Counted from the first letter of the stretch, positions 28,201 to 35,679 are shown. The stretch is DNA of 64,000 nt from Pseudomonas syringae (GCF_021606685.1 NZ_WKCB01000017.1:19002-83001), one strand, 5' to 3'. Notes: generated from the letters alone by a model not told the origin. A program made the numbers and translations.

Positions 28201-30387
28201 TTCAATATCGGCGAGCAAAATGGCTTCACCCTGGACCTGGGTGCACAGGGCGCCAAAAACAACGGCAACGGCCATTCCGTGACCCAGGTGAATACGACGC
28301 TGGACACCGGCTCCCTGCTGTTGCAAACCGGTGGCAACACCACGCTCAAAGGCGCCCAGGTTCGCGCTGACAGCATCAAGGCCGACATTGGCGGCGACCT
28401 GAATATCATCTCGCTGCAAGACTCCGAGTCGTCGCGCAGCAAACAGAGCAGCGCCGGTTTCGGTGCGAGCATCTGTATTCCGCCGTTCTGCTACGGCTCG
28501 ACCGTCGCGGGCTCGGCGAGCCTGGCGGCGGCCAAGATGAACAGCGACTACAAGGGCGTGACCGATCAGAGCGGGCTGTTCGCAGGTGCCGGTGGGTACG
28601 ACATCAATGTCGGCAAGACCACCACACTCAAGGGCGCAGTGATTGCCAGCGAAGCGGCTGCCGACAAGAACCGCCTCAGCACGGATCGCCTGGTGGTCAG
28701 CGATATCAAGAACGTCAGCGAGATCGAGAGCCAATCGGCCGGTCTTTCCGTGTCTTTCAGCAGCAGCGGCGGTACCACGCCGGGCGGCAGCATCCCGGTT
28801 GCCCTCAAGGATAATGACCGCAGCTACACCCGTAGCGCAGTCAGCGAAGGCTCGATTGAGGTGCGCAACCCCGAGGGTGCCAATGACCTGGTGGGGCTCA
28901 ACCGGGACACCGCGCATGCCAATGACAAACTCGACCGGCCCGATCAAAAGGCCATGCAGGAGCGCATTGACCTGATCCAAGGCTCTGCGCAATTGGCCAG
29001 CGGCATCATCAGCACGATTGGCAAGGCGAAGGCGGATGAGGCCAAGGCCCTCGCCGACCAGGCTAAAACCCAGAGCCAAGCCGGCTCGCCCGATGCCGGC
29101 GCGACGGTGCTCGCTGCCAATGCCGCGTACGCTGAAGCACAACGCTGGCAGGTGGGTGGCGACAAGCGCTTGATGGCGGATATCGCCACCGGGCTGATTG
29201 CTGCCGGCCTGGGCGGCGCCCCGGCGGGAACCACCGTTGGCATTGTGGCCAACACCGCCTCCGCCGATATCTTCAGCAAGATTGGTGACTACGCTCAATC
29301 GCGCGCGATCGACCCTGAAGCGGACGCCGCCACCCGGGCTGCCTGGGCCGAAGGTGGCGCGGCACGTGTGATGCTGCACGCCCTGGCTGGCGCGGCAATC
29401 GGCTTGTCCAGTGGCAATGTGCAAAGCGGCGCGTTGGGCGCAGGTGCGTCAGCGGCGCTGATGCCGACTATTGCCGAAGCGTTGTCTAAAAATGACATCA
29501 AGGGTGTGGATCAAGACGCGATGGCCGCGTTGATCGCTGCAGGCGTCGGCGCCGTGGTCGGTTCCGGCAGCGGCACCGCCGGCGCAGCTGTTGCGGGCGG
29601 CAACGCGATCTCGGTGGATGTCTACAACCGTGCTGCGCACGAGGACGAGCTGGCGGCCATCAAAGCTGAGGCGCAGAAGGGTGACTTCACCGAAGAGAAC
29701 CTGAAAAAAGCTGTGTGCTTCTCCATCAAGTGCTGGGCGCATCTGGACAGAGGCTCGAAGGAGTACCAGGAGGCGTATCTGACCGAGGCCGATATGGTCG
29801 GGTTGAGCAATGAGCTTGAGTGGGCGGATGCGCAAAGGGACCGCGGGTTGTTCACATACTCGGTAGTCGATTCCGTATTGGACTTCGGCACACGCGATGC
29901 CGTACCTGTGGGCAGGGACGTCGGTGCCATCGGGAGCGGGGCGGTCAGCGTGGCGGCGGGTTATACCTTATGTGCGTCTGTCATCGGCTGTGGCTTCGGC
30001 ATTCCGATGGGGGCGTTCGGGCTCGGCAACATTACGGAAGGCGGAACGAGCGTTTATAACCACTTCAACAATGAAAAGGGCGGTTACAACCCCGTCAAGG
30101 AAGTATTCAACGAGATTCCCGGTGGTTACGGACCGCTTATCTATAGCGGTGCGGATTTCGCATTGTCACTGGGCGCGGGCTTCGTTAAGGTCCCGCTTAG
30201 ATTGGGCTTGAAAGACGGCCTCAACAGGAAGGATTCGATGTTCGGAGTTACCGTGCACGGCTTCGATAACAACAAGTTCACGCTTGGCAAAAAACTGCCT
30301 TACGGGGCGGCACTGGGGTCGTATCTGAATGGTGTTGCGGGTAAAGGGTACGTGTTCTACGAGGAGGCTTCGCGTGAGAAGAAATAA
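22252..30387 (+). CDS. TpsA exoprotein, filamentous haemagglutinin/CdiA-like with DUF4225-type tip
   Basis: A 2711-residue exoprotein. The N-terminus has the long TPS signal region (LALILANALFWQPLLAQA) and the TPS domain with NPYGI at residues 142-146, followed by CSGCGFIN. About 1200 residues of FHA-type beta-helix repeats come next (LDNxxG, LTNxG patterns), then haemagglutinin repeats in the second half. After a glycine-rich pretoxin region ending near DVYNRAAHEDEL, the last 250 residues differ in style, with two cysteines, small hydrophobic runs and GGYGPLIYSGADFALSLG, which resembles DUF4225. This modular end, with a small membrane protein gene overlapping the stop, fits a contact-dependent inhibition effector. 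There is no VENN motif. The ATG at 22252 is two codons after an alternative TTG. Confidence 0.88.
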   Translation: MDVRPVSALKTLSQRGLALILANALFWQPLLAQADGIVVSGPGTTLGQAGNGVPVVNIARPNGSGLSHNQFKDYNVGPNGVILNNATGVVQNTQLGGIIVGNQNLKGRAAKIILNEVNGGSPSQLRGYTEVAGKSAKVIVANPYGITCSGCGFINTPNVTLTTGKPIIDKTGRLDRYEVDGGAVTIDGQGLNASNVDRFEIITRSAKINAQINARQLTVIAGRNDVDAQSLKTTARADDGSAKPELAIDSSALGGMYAGAIKLVGTEAGVGVKLDGTLAASGGDIQLDANGHLSMAQASASGAVDIKAASLDANGPVYAGTRLKAQTKGELKNRKSLAARDSITLASNGQLTNNGIIEAGVNVDNTRNAGGDVTLDAQNLTNTGTVIANRDLTATVTQHLDNQGASLSAKQTLNITAGSLDNRNLGKLLSDGVQTLNVAGLLDNSQGGIIDSTGAFTLHGNSLNNSDGNVTGASTVTLDLLGDLINRNGKLASAGPLLVQRAAHIDNQGGKLASQGLLTLFANSIDNQNNGTMAANEGLSITAGGLVQNGANGLIHSEKAGVTITAGTLNNDGGRIAAKAGNTVIDATDFNNGSGAVFARNRVGLSGVNVDNGGEIAADQVDLRLTGALTNRGLIESATTLDVDTASLNNSGQMRALGTAGKTRYAIGGLLNNSGSLETANDQLSLAATAFQNTGGKVLHVGTGVLDLTGISLDDVGGSLVTLGDLTLDKTHWTNSTAIEAGRLTVNVDNLQQTATGKLLGTRSLVGKGQDWTVGGTLASQGSLDLSVGNVLNDHGLIFSGGDMNLRVDRLKNLGASIYAMGNLRIDRDGQGGLATSIINSSGTIESERNLILAASTLDNIRTVLTTQSGLYSASITPTACIEGVTGGDCSGGKQNRPFQITERDHFIVSDATPASSITSGGDMLLTGGELLNSSSSIASGGAMTILVNQLTNVGVATHDTLYTRIFTSARERKPGGWNRYAANFTDRYSVGGTQYDANNLVGLEAGLAEFIGTMESERIELRTTTELAPSDQSYAGVIQAGGAVGVKAQDGIDNRVVQRGYSYVGSGANTHAPGYSTEVSLNPQLPPDVAQQQVNPLGLPGFDLPTGQNGLFHLNDGKGVSDLPNSQFAANPHKYLIETNPLLTNMRQFMSSDYMLSKLGYDPDTAQRRLGDGFYEQRLIQQAVLTRTGQRFIDGQTSDADLFKHLMDNAISSKDALSLSVGVSLTAEQVAALTHDIVWLEDATVAGQKVLVPVLYLAQANNRLAPNGALITGSDVNLITGSNLNNAGTLRATGSLLANVGGNLTNSGLMQAGGRLDLLSGSNLTNRAGGVIAGGDVNLTAGADLLNERTVTTHESASAYRTERSDFVDSAARIESANTLALRAAGNINNVGSVLKSGADTAATAGGDINITASKSINSGAVGSRSSFNTIAQQGSVVEVGRDLSMLAARDINAVASEVEAKRDINLIATRDFNAVAAANEQHSTSNSKKVKSIEDHVQQVSSVIKAGGKANLSAGQDLQLVASQVNAGTEAYLVSGRNLNLKAAENQDYSFYSKTKKTSQGKKFRLDETGAVNNVGSLVSAGTNSTLMAGEDLLLAGSVVTAEKGAAQLVAGQDVSILSVNNADSARHERKESKSSWGGLKSSKVQDKVDEKRTTAMGSMVSGETVTVLADRDATVTGSSLVSSGDLVMQAGRDLTIDAAQNTFARTDMHKEKNRDLTGVLTGNSLGLDDITGNQKLYINSSKHNGTANETTLSGSTIGSSAGNVSLTAGRELAVIASDLVSTKDMQLVGSNVNILAGAETARQTTQDSSKSLAVGRVIGGAVVDTARSIRDATEAAKNADDPRLKAVKIAQAALAAYNLGGQAADANGQSTGFKDKQGGTPGNGSLIKIGTELANTRSKNSSEFNSLTVRQSTLNAGQELSVIATGAAQGTQGDIQITGSSLKAANTALLAENNLLMQSAQNTVDRKNQGSSNKTAIGASFNIGEQNGFTLDLGAQGAKNNGNGHSVTQVNTTLDTGSLLLQTGGNTTLKGAQVRADSIKADIGGDLNIISLQDSESSRSKQSSAGFGASICIPPFCYGSTVAGSASLAAAKMNSDYKGVTDQSGLFAGAGGYDINVGKTTTLKGAVIASEAAADKNRLSTDRLVVSDIKNVSEIESQSAGLSVSFSSSGGTTPGGSIPVALKDNDRSYTRSAVSEGSIEVRNPEGANDLVGLNRDTAHANDKLDRPDQKAMQERIDLIQGSAQLASGIISTIGKAKADEAKALADQAKTQSQAGSPDAGATVLAANAAYAEAQRWQVGGDKRLMADIATGLIAAGLGGAPAGTTVGIVANTASADIFSKIGDYAQSRAIDPEADAATRAAWAEGGAARVMLHALAGAAIGLSSGNVQSGALGAGASAALMPTIAEALSKNDIKGVDQDAMAALIAAGVGAVVGSGSGTAGAAVAGGNAISVDVYNRAAHEDELAAIKAEAQKGDFTEENLKKAVCFSIKCWAHLDRGSKEYQEAYLTEADMVGLSNELEWADAQRDRGLFTYSVVDSVLDFGTRDAVPVGRDVGAIGSGAVSVAAGYTLCASVIGCGFGIPMGAFGLGNITEGGTSVYNHFNNEKGGYNPVKEVFNEIPGGYGPLIYSGADFALSLGAGFVKVPLRLGLKDGLNRKDSMFGVTVHGFDNNKFTLGKKLPYGAALGSYLNGVAGKGYVFYEEASREKK

Positions 30388-30616
30388 ATGGATAGGAGGG
30401 TTCTTCTTATCGATCTCTCTGTTTTCCATGATCCTGGCGGTTAGCCTGCTATTCGCGATGATCATCGCGGCGGTGATTTCGCTTGCCCTGCGCACGGACT
30501 CACCGTGGGTGTACAACTGGATCGGCTTTCCCCTGACGTTTGTATTCGCCGCGTATTGGATCTGCACACGATGGACGTACGTGAAGTCGTTTATATCCGG
30601 CGACGAGGGGATGTAG
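30374..30616 (+). CDS. Small two-helix membrane protein, probable immunity protein
   Basis: An 80-residue protein overlapping the last 14 bases of the TpsA gene in another frame. The GTG start at 30374 is preceded by GAGGAGG at six bases, a strong ribosome site lying inside the exoprotein gene. It has two membrane helices (FFLSISLFSMILAVSLLFAMIIA and WIGFPLTFVFAAYWICT) and a short charged tail. In CDI and polymorphic-toxin loci the gene directly after the toxin tip encodes the matching immunity protein, and membrane proteins of this kind protect against membrane-acting toxins. The immunity role is inferred from position and topology; I recognise no family. Confidence 0.65.
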   Translation: MRRNKWIGGFFLSISLFSMILAVSLLFAMIIAAVISLALRTDSPWVYNWIGFPLTFVFAAYWICTRWTYVKSFISGDEGM

Positions 30617-30698
30617 CCACCCTGGGGTTCTCCAGGGAGCGGACCGGTGTGCCGACGGGGATCTCCGGCTGGCATCAGCCCGGTGGCTTCAACCGTGT

Positions 30699-30738
30699 AA
30701 AAGCCTTTGCTGGCCCATGAGGTCGGCAAAGGCTTTTT
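30699..30738 (+). terminator. Rho-independent terminator after the TPS locus
   Basis: AAAAGCCTTTGC and GCAAAGGCTTTTT form a 12-bp stem ending in a T-run. The stem is symmetric, with A- and T-runs on both sides, so it may also stop the minus-strand protease transcript that converges from the right. Confidence 0.85.
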
Positions 30739-30750
30739 AGCATCTGGCTG

Positions 30751-32253
30751 TCAGTTCACCAGAATGTCTGTCGGCTTGATCAATTGCGTACTTTTCAGCA
30801 GGAAGTCCGCTGCGCGGTTGCCGGTCAAGTCGATGGCGATGAAGTAGCGTTGGCTCTGCGGGTTGTAGCTCACCATCGTTTCGCCGATGCGCCCGGTAAA
30901 GGCGCTGACGAGGGTCAGGCGCGTATTGGCTTTTTTTTCCACTGCACGAAGATCGATCTGGTCGGTGCCCGTGGTGAAATCCAGGATCAAGTCCGGGTTT
31001 TCAGGGGTGGAGTCGCTGGCGTGGTTATAGACGTAACTGTCCGCGCCGCGGCCACCGCGCAAATGGTCGGCGCCAGCCCCGCCGGTTAGCCGGTTATTGG
31101 CATCGTTTCCGATCAGCGCATCGTGGCCTGCGCCCCCCACGGCATTTTCGATGACGCAGTCCCGGGCAATCGAGACGTTGCCCAGATAGCCTCCTACATC
31201 GGAAAACGAACCGGCCCTCAGGTTGATCACCTGGTTCTGGCGGTAGCCCGACACGTCCAGCGTATCGTTGCCCGCGCCGTCCCATATGCAAAAATTCGCG
31301 GCATCCCAATCGCTTCTCAAAGAGTAATAATCCCTGCCGGCATTCGAGTTGAAGCCGTAGGTGTTGTTTTCCCGGCGGGTGCGATGGTTGACGCCGTACT
31401 TTTGCTGAATGGCACTGATGTCATCCATCATCGGCGCCATGGGACTGTTGCCTATATTTTTGCCACTGTCTCGTGCATCGAAGTAGCTCATGACGGTATG
31501 GGCTTTGGAGTCCTGTGCGTAAACACGCTGTGACTCATTCGAGGTGCCGTTGTAATTGCCCGGGTGAGTCAGGCCAAGGCTATGCCCGATTTCGTGGGTC
31601 ATCACCGGGCGTGATACGAAACCCGGGTTGTAAAGGGTGTCGCCGCCGCCAGGAAAATTGCTTGGATAGAACCCTTGGGCGGTTGTTTCGTAGTTGGATA
31701 TCTGGAAGGACAATTGGCCTTCTGTGTTGCGGCCGTTTTCAATGAACGCCAGGTTGGCCACATCGCCCCAGGACTGGATCGAGCGCCGGGCTTCCTGCTT
31801 CTGTTGTTCGCTGAATGCGTAGCCCCAGTTGTTCTTGAAGTGGTAGCCAATCTCGGTCTGGCTATTGCGGTTCGAGTCCCCCCAGATGCCCGTTCCTTGT
31901 GTGAGCTGCCCAATGGCGCCCTGTTTGGTATAGGACGGCTTGTTGTTTCTGGTTATATGCGGATCGTCTGGGCGCTGGGTAACGTCATAGTTGTTCCCAA
32001 GGGCGGGAGGTGTGCGGGTAGCCACGGTGCCCCAGAGGGGATTACTCGTCAGCTTTTGTGGGATAGATGGATGGGAGTGACGGTAGGCCGGCTTCTTTTG
32101 CTGTGGCGCCATGCGCACAAAGCGGTGTGGCATCAGAGGTTGAGTCAACGCGCGCAAGACCAGCCCCACAGGATGCGGGCGAGATGAAGCCTGTGGGGGT
32201 TGGCTGACGTGCGGCAGTTGGAGATAAAACGGCGTTATAGAATCTATTCTCAA
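30751..32253 (-). CDS. Serralysin-like RTX metalloprotease (peptidase M10)
   Basis: About 500 residues. The zinc site HEIGHSLGLTH (HExxHxxGxxH) and the Met-turn region VMSYFDARD identify a metzincin of the serralysin type. The C-terminal part has the RTX-like DGAGNDTLD, VGGAGHDALIGND, LTGGAGADHLRGG calcium-binding repeats and the DFTTGTDQIDLR region of peptidase M10 C-terminal domains. The protein should be secreted by a type I system through its uncleaved C-terminus, but no type I secretion genes are in the window. The first 130 residues are unlike AprA, being rich in Pro, His and Arg. The TTG at 32253 has AGGA upstream; an alternative TTG at 32409 adds 52 residues with no ribosome site. Confidence 0.83.
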   Translation of the reverse strand: MRIDSITPFYLQLPHVSQPPQASSRPHPVGLVLRALTQPLMPHRFVRMAPQQKKPAYRHSHPSIPQKLTSNPLWGTVATRTPPALGNNYDVTQRPDDPHITRNNKPSYTKQGAIGQLTQGTGIWGDSNRNSQTEIGYHFKNNWGYAFSEQQKQEARRSIQSWGDVANLAFIENGRNTEGQLSFQISNYETTAQGFYPSNFPGGGDTLYNPGFVSRPVMTHEIGHSLGLTHPGNYNGTSNESQRVYAQDSKAHTVMSYFDARDSGKNIGNSPMAPMMDDISAIQQKYGVNHRTRRENNTYGFNSNAGRDYYSLRSDWDAANFCIWDGAGNDTLDVSGYRQNQVINLRAGSFSDVGGYLGNVSIARDCVIENAVGGAGHDALIGNDANNRLTGGAGADHLRGGRGADSYVYNHASDSTPENPDLILDFTTGTDQIDLRAVEKKANTRLTLVSAFTGRIGETMVSYNPQSQRYFIAIDLTGNRAADFLLKSTQLIKPTDILVN

Positions 32254-32578
32254 TGTAATAAGTCCTACTGGGTAGTTGCGTTTGTTCTTCCTTGACTGGG
32301 CTCGCAGACTCCATGGTGCGAGGTGCAAACCTGCCAGTCTCAGAACAAAATCCCAAAGGCTGATATGTATCTGGTCACGTCTTTGAAGCGATGTTTTTGA
32401 TGTAGCCAAACTGTTGTTTTCATTAACAAAATGTTTGATTTAAAGGGTTTGCCCCCGGCATTGCTGGCGGCCAACTGCTGGGCGACTTTACCCGCGTCGG
32501 CTGCCGGGTATTAACCCGAACCGCAGGAGCTTCACGTCTGACCTTGTGAGCGCATTATTCATTCATGAGGTTAAGCCA
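32254..32578. other. Intergenic region between protease and VWA lipoprotein genes
   Basis: About 325 bp between divergent genes, so it must hold two promoters. It contains an AT-rich patch (TTGTTTTCATTAACAAAATG near 32413) and a GC-rich stretch near 32460-32520 with partial dyads. The alternative N-terminal extension of the protease would use 32254-32409. No other gene is seen. Confidence 0.35.
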
Positions 32579-34213
32579 ATGTCCCGTCCTCACCTTCGCC
32601 CTGCTGCCCAGGGTTTTGCCGTCACTTTGCTTGTCGCGCTGGCGGGTTGTGGGTTGTCTTCCTCCCATGATGTCGCTCAGCCAGAGCAGGCTGCGCCCGT
32701 TGCTGAACTGAACAGCGAACCTGTCCAGAGCGCGTTGGCCAAACGCATGTCCCTTGCGGCGCCCATGCCTGCACGGCACCTCATGCGGGATTCGGCGGCG
32801 CAGGAGTACCGCAGCGCGCCACGCGAGCAATACGAAAGCCTGCCGGAAAACCCGGTGCATCGGGTGGCCGAAACGCCGGTCTCCACCTTCAGCGTTGATG
32901 TCGATACCGGCAGTTACGCCAACGTAAGGCGTTTCCTCAACCAAGGCCGCCTGCCGCCCCAAGGTGCTGTGAGACTGGAGGAAATGCTCAATTACTTCCC
33001 CTACGATTACGCACTGCCCACCGACGGCTCACCCTTTGGTGTCACTACCGAGCTTGCCGCCACGCCGTGGAACCCGAACACCCGGTTACTGCGCATCGGC
33101 ATCAAGGCGGCGGATCGCGCCGTGGCAGACCTGGCGCCCGCCAACCTGGTGTTCTTGGTCGATGTGTCCGGCTCCATGGACCGCCGTGAAGGTTTGCCTC
33201 TGGTAAAGAGCACCCTGAAATTGCTCGTTGACCAACTGCGTGACCAGGACCGTGTGGCGTTGGTGGTCTACGCCGGCGAATCCCGTGTGGTACTCAAACC
33301 CACGTCCGGGCGCGAAAAAGCCACGATCCGCAATGCCATCGATCAACTCACCGCCGGCGGCTCAACGGCCGGCGCCTCCGGCATCGAACTGGCCTACCAG
33401 ATGGCCCGCGAAGGTTTTATCGACAAGGGCATCAACCGCATCCTGCTGGCCACAGACGGTGACTTCAACGTAGGCATCAGCGACTTCGACAGCCTCAAGC
33501 AGATGGCCGTAGAGCAACGTAAAAGTGGTGTGTCGCTGACCACCCTCGGCTTTGGCGTGGATAACTACAATGAGCACTTGATGGAACAACTGGCCGACGC
33601 GGGCGATGGCAACTACGCCTACATCGACAACCTGCGCGAAGCGCGCAAAGTGTTGGTGGAGCAACTCAGCTCGACCCTGGCGGTGGTGGCCCGCGATGTG
33701 AAACTGCAGGTGGAATTCAACCCGGCCCGCGTCAGCGAATACCGACTGCTCGGCTATGAAAACCGCGCCTTGAAGCGTGAGGATTTCAACAACGACAACG
33801 TCGATGCCGGTGAAATTGGCGCAGGGCATACCGTAACAGCGCTGTATGAAATTGTGCCTAAGGGCCAGAAAGGCTGGCTGGAGCCTCTGCGTTACGCGGC
33901 ATCAAGCTCGGCTGAAAGCGCATCCGAGGAACTGGCGATGCTGCGCGTGCGCTACAAACCGCTGGCGGGCGCTGACAGCCAACTGATCGAACGGCCTATT
34001 GGCGATCAGCCCGTCAAGGCCAGCGATGACCTGCGTTTTTCGGCGGCGGTGGCAGCCTTCGCCCAACAGCTCAAGGGGGATGGCCGCTACACTGGCAGTA
34101 TGAGCTTGCAGGACACCGCCGCACTGGCCCGTTCGGCGCGGGGCGACGATCCCTTCGGCTTGCGCAACGAATTCGTGCAACTGGTTGAGCTGACCCAAAG
34201 CCTCAAACACTGA
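32579..34213 (+). CDS. VWA-domain lipoprotein with DUF3520-type C-terminus (YfbK-like)
   Basis: A 544-residue lipoprotein with lipobox VALAGC (Cys24). After a low-complexity linker come the von Willebrand factor N-terminal segment (TFSVDVDTGSYANVRRFLNQG) and a VWA domain with the complete MIDAS motif DVSGSM. The C-terminal part (SLQDTAALARSARGDDPFGLRNEFVQLV) is the DUF3520-like end found in E. coli YfbK. The chosen ATG at 32579 has GAGG eight bases upstream; an upstream in-frame start adds 11 residues. It precedes an ECF sigma factor and its partner, a grouping that suggests an envelope-stress or surface-sensing module. Confidence 0.85.
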   Translation: MSRPHLRPAAQGFAVTLLVALAGCGLSSSHDVAQPEQAAPVAELNSEPVQSALAKRMSLAAPMPARHLMRDSAAQEYRSAPREQYESLPENPVHRVAETPVSTFSVDVDTGSYANVRRFLNQGRLPPQGAVRLEEMLNYFPYDYALPTDGSPFGVTTELAATPWNPNTRLLRIGIKAADRAVADLAPANLVFLVDVSGSMDRREGLPLVKSTLKLLVDQLRDQDRVALVVYAGESRVVLKPTSGREKATIRNAIDQLTAGGSTAGASGIELAYQMAREGFIDKGINRILLATDGDFNVGISDFDSLKQMAVEQRKSGVSLTTLGFGVDNYNEHLMEQLADAGDGNYAYIDNLREARKVLVEQLSSTLAVVARDVKLQVEFNPARVSEYRLLGYENRALKREDFNNDNVDAGEIGAGHTVTALYEIVPKGQKGWLEPLRYAASSSAESASEELAMLRVRYKPLAGADSQLIERPIGDQPVKASDDLRFSAAVAAFAQQLKGDGRYTGSMSLQDTAALARSARGDDPFGLRNEFVQLVELTQSLKH

Positions 34214-34238
34214 TTCCGAACACGACATTGAACAACTG

Positions 34239-34323
34239 TGGGAAGGGGCTTGCTCCCGATGACATTGGATCAGCTACAGATAAGCTGCCTGATACCCTGC
34301 CATCGGGAGCTATCCCATCCCAC
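34239..34323. repeat. REP-type inverted repeat
   Basis: The arms GTGGGAAGGGGCTTGCTCCCGATG and CATCGGGAGCTATCCCATCCCAC are largely complementary. This is the common REP palindrome, placed between the VWA gene and the sigma factor gene, so the two may not share one uninterrupted transcript. Confidence 0.6.
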
Positions 34324-34360
34324 ATCCTGCTTGGGCTGACCGAAGGAGTTCTCCCACTAC

Positions 34361-34933
34361 ATGGCCGTTCCAGATGACTCACCCAGCGACGAATCGCTGC
34401 TGGCCCGCTACCGAACCGGTGACGCCGCTGCGTTCGAGGCCTTGTATGCGCGGCATCGCCAAGGCCTGTACCGGTTCCTGGTGTCCCTGAGCAACAAGGC
34501 CGAGCTGGCCGAGGAGATTTATCAGGAAGCCTGGCTCAGCCTGATCCGCAGCAACACCCAGCCACAGGGCCGGGCGAGTTTTCGTACGTGGTTGTTCCAG
34601 ATTGCCCGCAACCGCCTGATCGATTACTGGCGCAAACACGGCATCCACAACCCGTTGCATGACAGCTACGACGAGCAACTGCACGCCCAGGCCGACGACA
34701 GTGCCGGGCCCGAGCAGCAACTGAGCCTGAGCCGCGACCAGGCGCGCCTTGACGCCGCGTTGCAAGCCTTGCCCGAGGACCAGCGCGAAGTCTTTCTGCT
34801 GCGCCTGCACGGCGACCTCGACGTGCCGCAAATCGCCGCACTCACCGGCGCCCCGCTGGAAACCGTAAAAAGCCGCCTGCGTTACGCCCAGCAGAAACTG
34901 CGCCGCCTGCTGGCCGAGGAGATAGCCGTATGA
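34361..34933 (+). CDS. ECF-type RNA polymerase sigma factor
   Basis: A 190-residue sigma-70 family protein of extracytoplasmic-function size. Region 2 shows EALYARHRQGLYRFLV, AEEIYQEAWL and SFRTWLFQIARNRLIDYWRK. Region 4 shows LPEDQREVFLLRLHGDLDVPQIAALTGAPLETVKSRLRYAQQKLRRLL with the expected helix-turn-helix. Its stop overlaps the ATG of the next gene, which encodes a single-helix protein resembling an anti-sigma factor. Upstream lies the VWA lipoprotein, a likely member of the same regulatory unit. The promoter recognised is not known. Confidence 0.9.
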   Translation: MAVPDDSPSDESLLARYRTGDAAAFEALYARHRQGLYRFLVSLSNKAELAEEIYQEAWLSLIRSNTQPQGRASFRTWLFQIARNRLIDYWRKHGIHNPLHDSYDEQLHAQADDSAGPEQQLSLSRDQARLDAALQALPEDQREVFLLRLHGDLDVPQIAALTGAPLETVKSRLRYAQQKLRRLLAEEIAV

Positions 34934-35523
34934 CCGATTCCCGACAGACCCCGGACCCCGACGACGCGTTGCTCCAGCACTTTCGTCAACACAGCAGCGG
35001 CGAGCCGCCCGCGTCCCTCGACGCCTTCATCCTCAACGTCGCCCGCCGTGAAGCCCCAACGCCCCAGCCGAGCCTGTGGCAGCGCTGGCTACTCGCATGC
35101 CAACGCCCACGCTGGCAAATGGCGTTTGCCACCGTGGCGGGTTTGGCGCTGATGATCGGCGTGGTGATGCGCGAGCCTGTGCCGCAATCCGACATCTCCA
35201 CCGCAACCTTCTCCGCGCTTCATGAGGACGCTGCGCCTACTGCGCCACCGCCGATGTCCGCTCCTGCACCGGTGGCCCGAATGGCTGTGGCGCCCAAGGC
35301 TGAACGTGCGCAGGTCATGGACTCGATGGCGCAGGAATCGACCGCCAAACTCAGTCAGCGCGCGCCGGTGGCCTTGCCTTCCCTGGAGGAGGGGCTGCAA
35401 GAGATTGTGAACCTGCGCCGTGCGGGAGAAACCCGAGCAGCGGATGAAAAGCTGCTGGCGCTGCATAAACGCTTTCCCGAAGCAGACTTGCCAGCGCGGT
35501 TGGAGGGCTTGCAGCAGCGTTAA
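34930..35523 (+). CDS. Probable anti-sigma factor with one membrane helix
   Basis: A 197-residue protein coupled to the sigma-factor gene (ATGA overlap). The N-terminal 70 residues are soluble and acidic (PDDALLQHFRQHSSGEPP), one helix follows (MAFATVAGLALMIGVVM, about residues 58-74), and the rest is a Pro/Ala linker and a short helical domain (SLEEGLQEIVNLRRAGETRAADEKLLAL) on the other side of the membrane. That topology, with position directly after an ECF sigma gene, fits an anti-sigma factor. No zinc-binding HxxxCxxC motif is present, so the assignment is by context. It ends just before a strong terminator. Confidence 0.65.
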   Translation: MTDSRQTPDPDDALLQHFRQHSSGEPPASLDAFILNVARREAPTPQPSLWQRWLLACQRPRWQMAFATVAGLALMIGVVMREPVPQSDISTATFSALHEDAAPTAPPPMSAPAPVARMAVAPKAERAQVMDSMAQESTAKLSQRAPVALPSLEEGLQEIVNLRRAGETRAADEKLLALHKRFPEADLPARLEGLQQR

Positions 35524-35533
35524 CTCGACACCC

Positions 35534-35570
35534 AAAAAAAGCCCCAGGTCTTTCGACCTGGGGCTTTTTC
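35534..35570 (+). terminator. Strong rho-independent terminator
   Basis: AAAAAAGCCCCAGGTC-TTTC-GACCTGGGGCTTTTT is a perfect 10-bp GC stem closed by a TTTC loop, with A- and T-runs outside. It ends the VWA-sigma-anti-sigma unit and marks the last clearly chromosomal feature before the integrated element. Confidence 0.93.
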
Positions 35571-35579
35571 ATTTGTATC

Positions 35580-35605
35580 TGGTGCCCCGGCGTCGTTTGA
35601 ACTGG
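35580..35605 (-). other. Possible degenerate tRNA 3'-end remnant
   Basis: TGGTGC-CCCGGCG followed by TTTGAAC aligns in the same orientation with the 3' end of the tRNA-Arg gene at 52950 (TGGTGCACCCGGCG, then TTCGAAC), with one gap and some mismatches. Elements integrated at a tRNA leave such a copy at their far end. The match is short and imperfect and could be chance. Confidence 0.35.
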
Positions 35606-35655
35606 AAGGTAAAATGCCCGTATTCATTGGGTGCGTTTGGTGGTTTTTCGGTTAG

Positions 35656-35679
35656 GCATACACGTGGGCATACACGGCG
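35656..35679. repeat. Left copy of the 24-bp direct repeat (att or arm site)
   Basis: An exact copy in the same orientation lies at 52816-52839. The repeat itself contains GCATACACG twice, separated by TGG. Repeated short motifs like this are typical of integrase arm-binding sites as well as of att cores. Confidence 0.75.

Noticed and set aside
21193..29424. Several long antisense frames opposite the TpsB/TpsA genes (to 964 codons)
   Set aside because: They mirror the repetitive TpsA coding sequence and have no ribosome sites or recognisable domains.
32254..32409. N-terminal extension of the serralysin-like protein
   Set aside because: The TTG at 32409 lacks a ribosome site and the extra 52 residues do not look like a signal or protease segment. 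Recorded as an alternative only.
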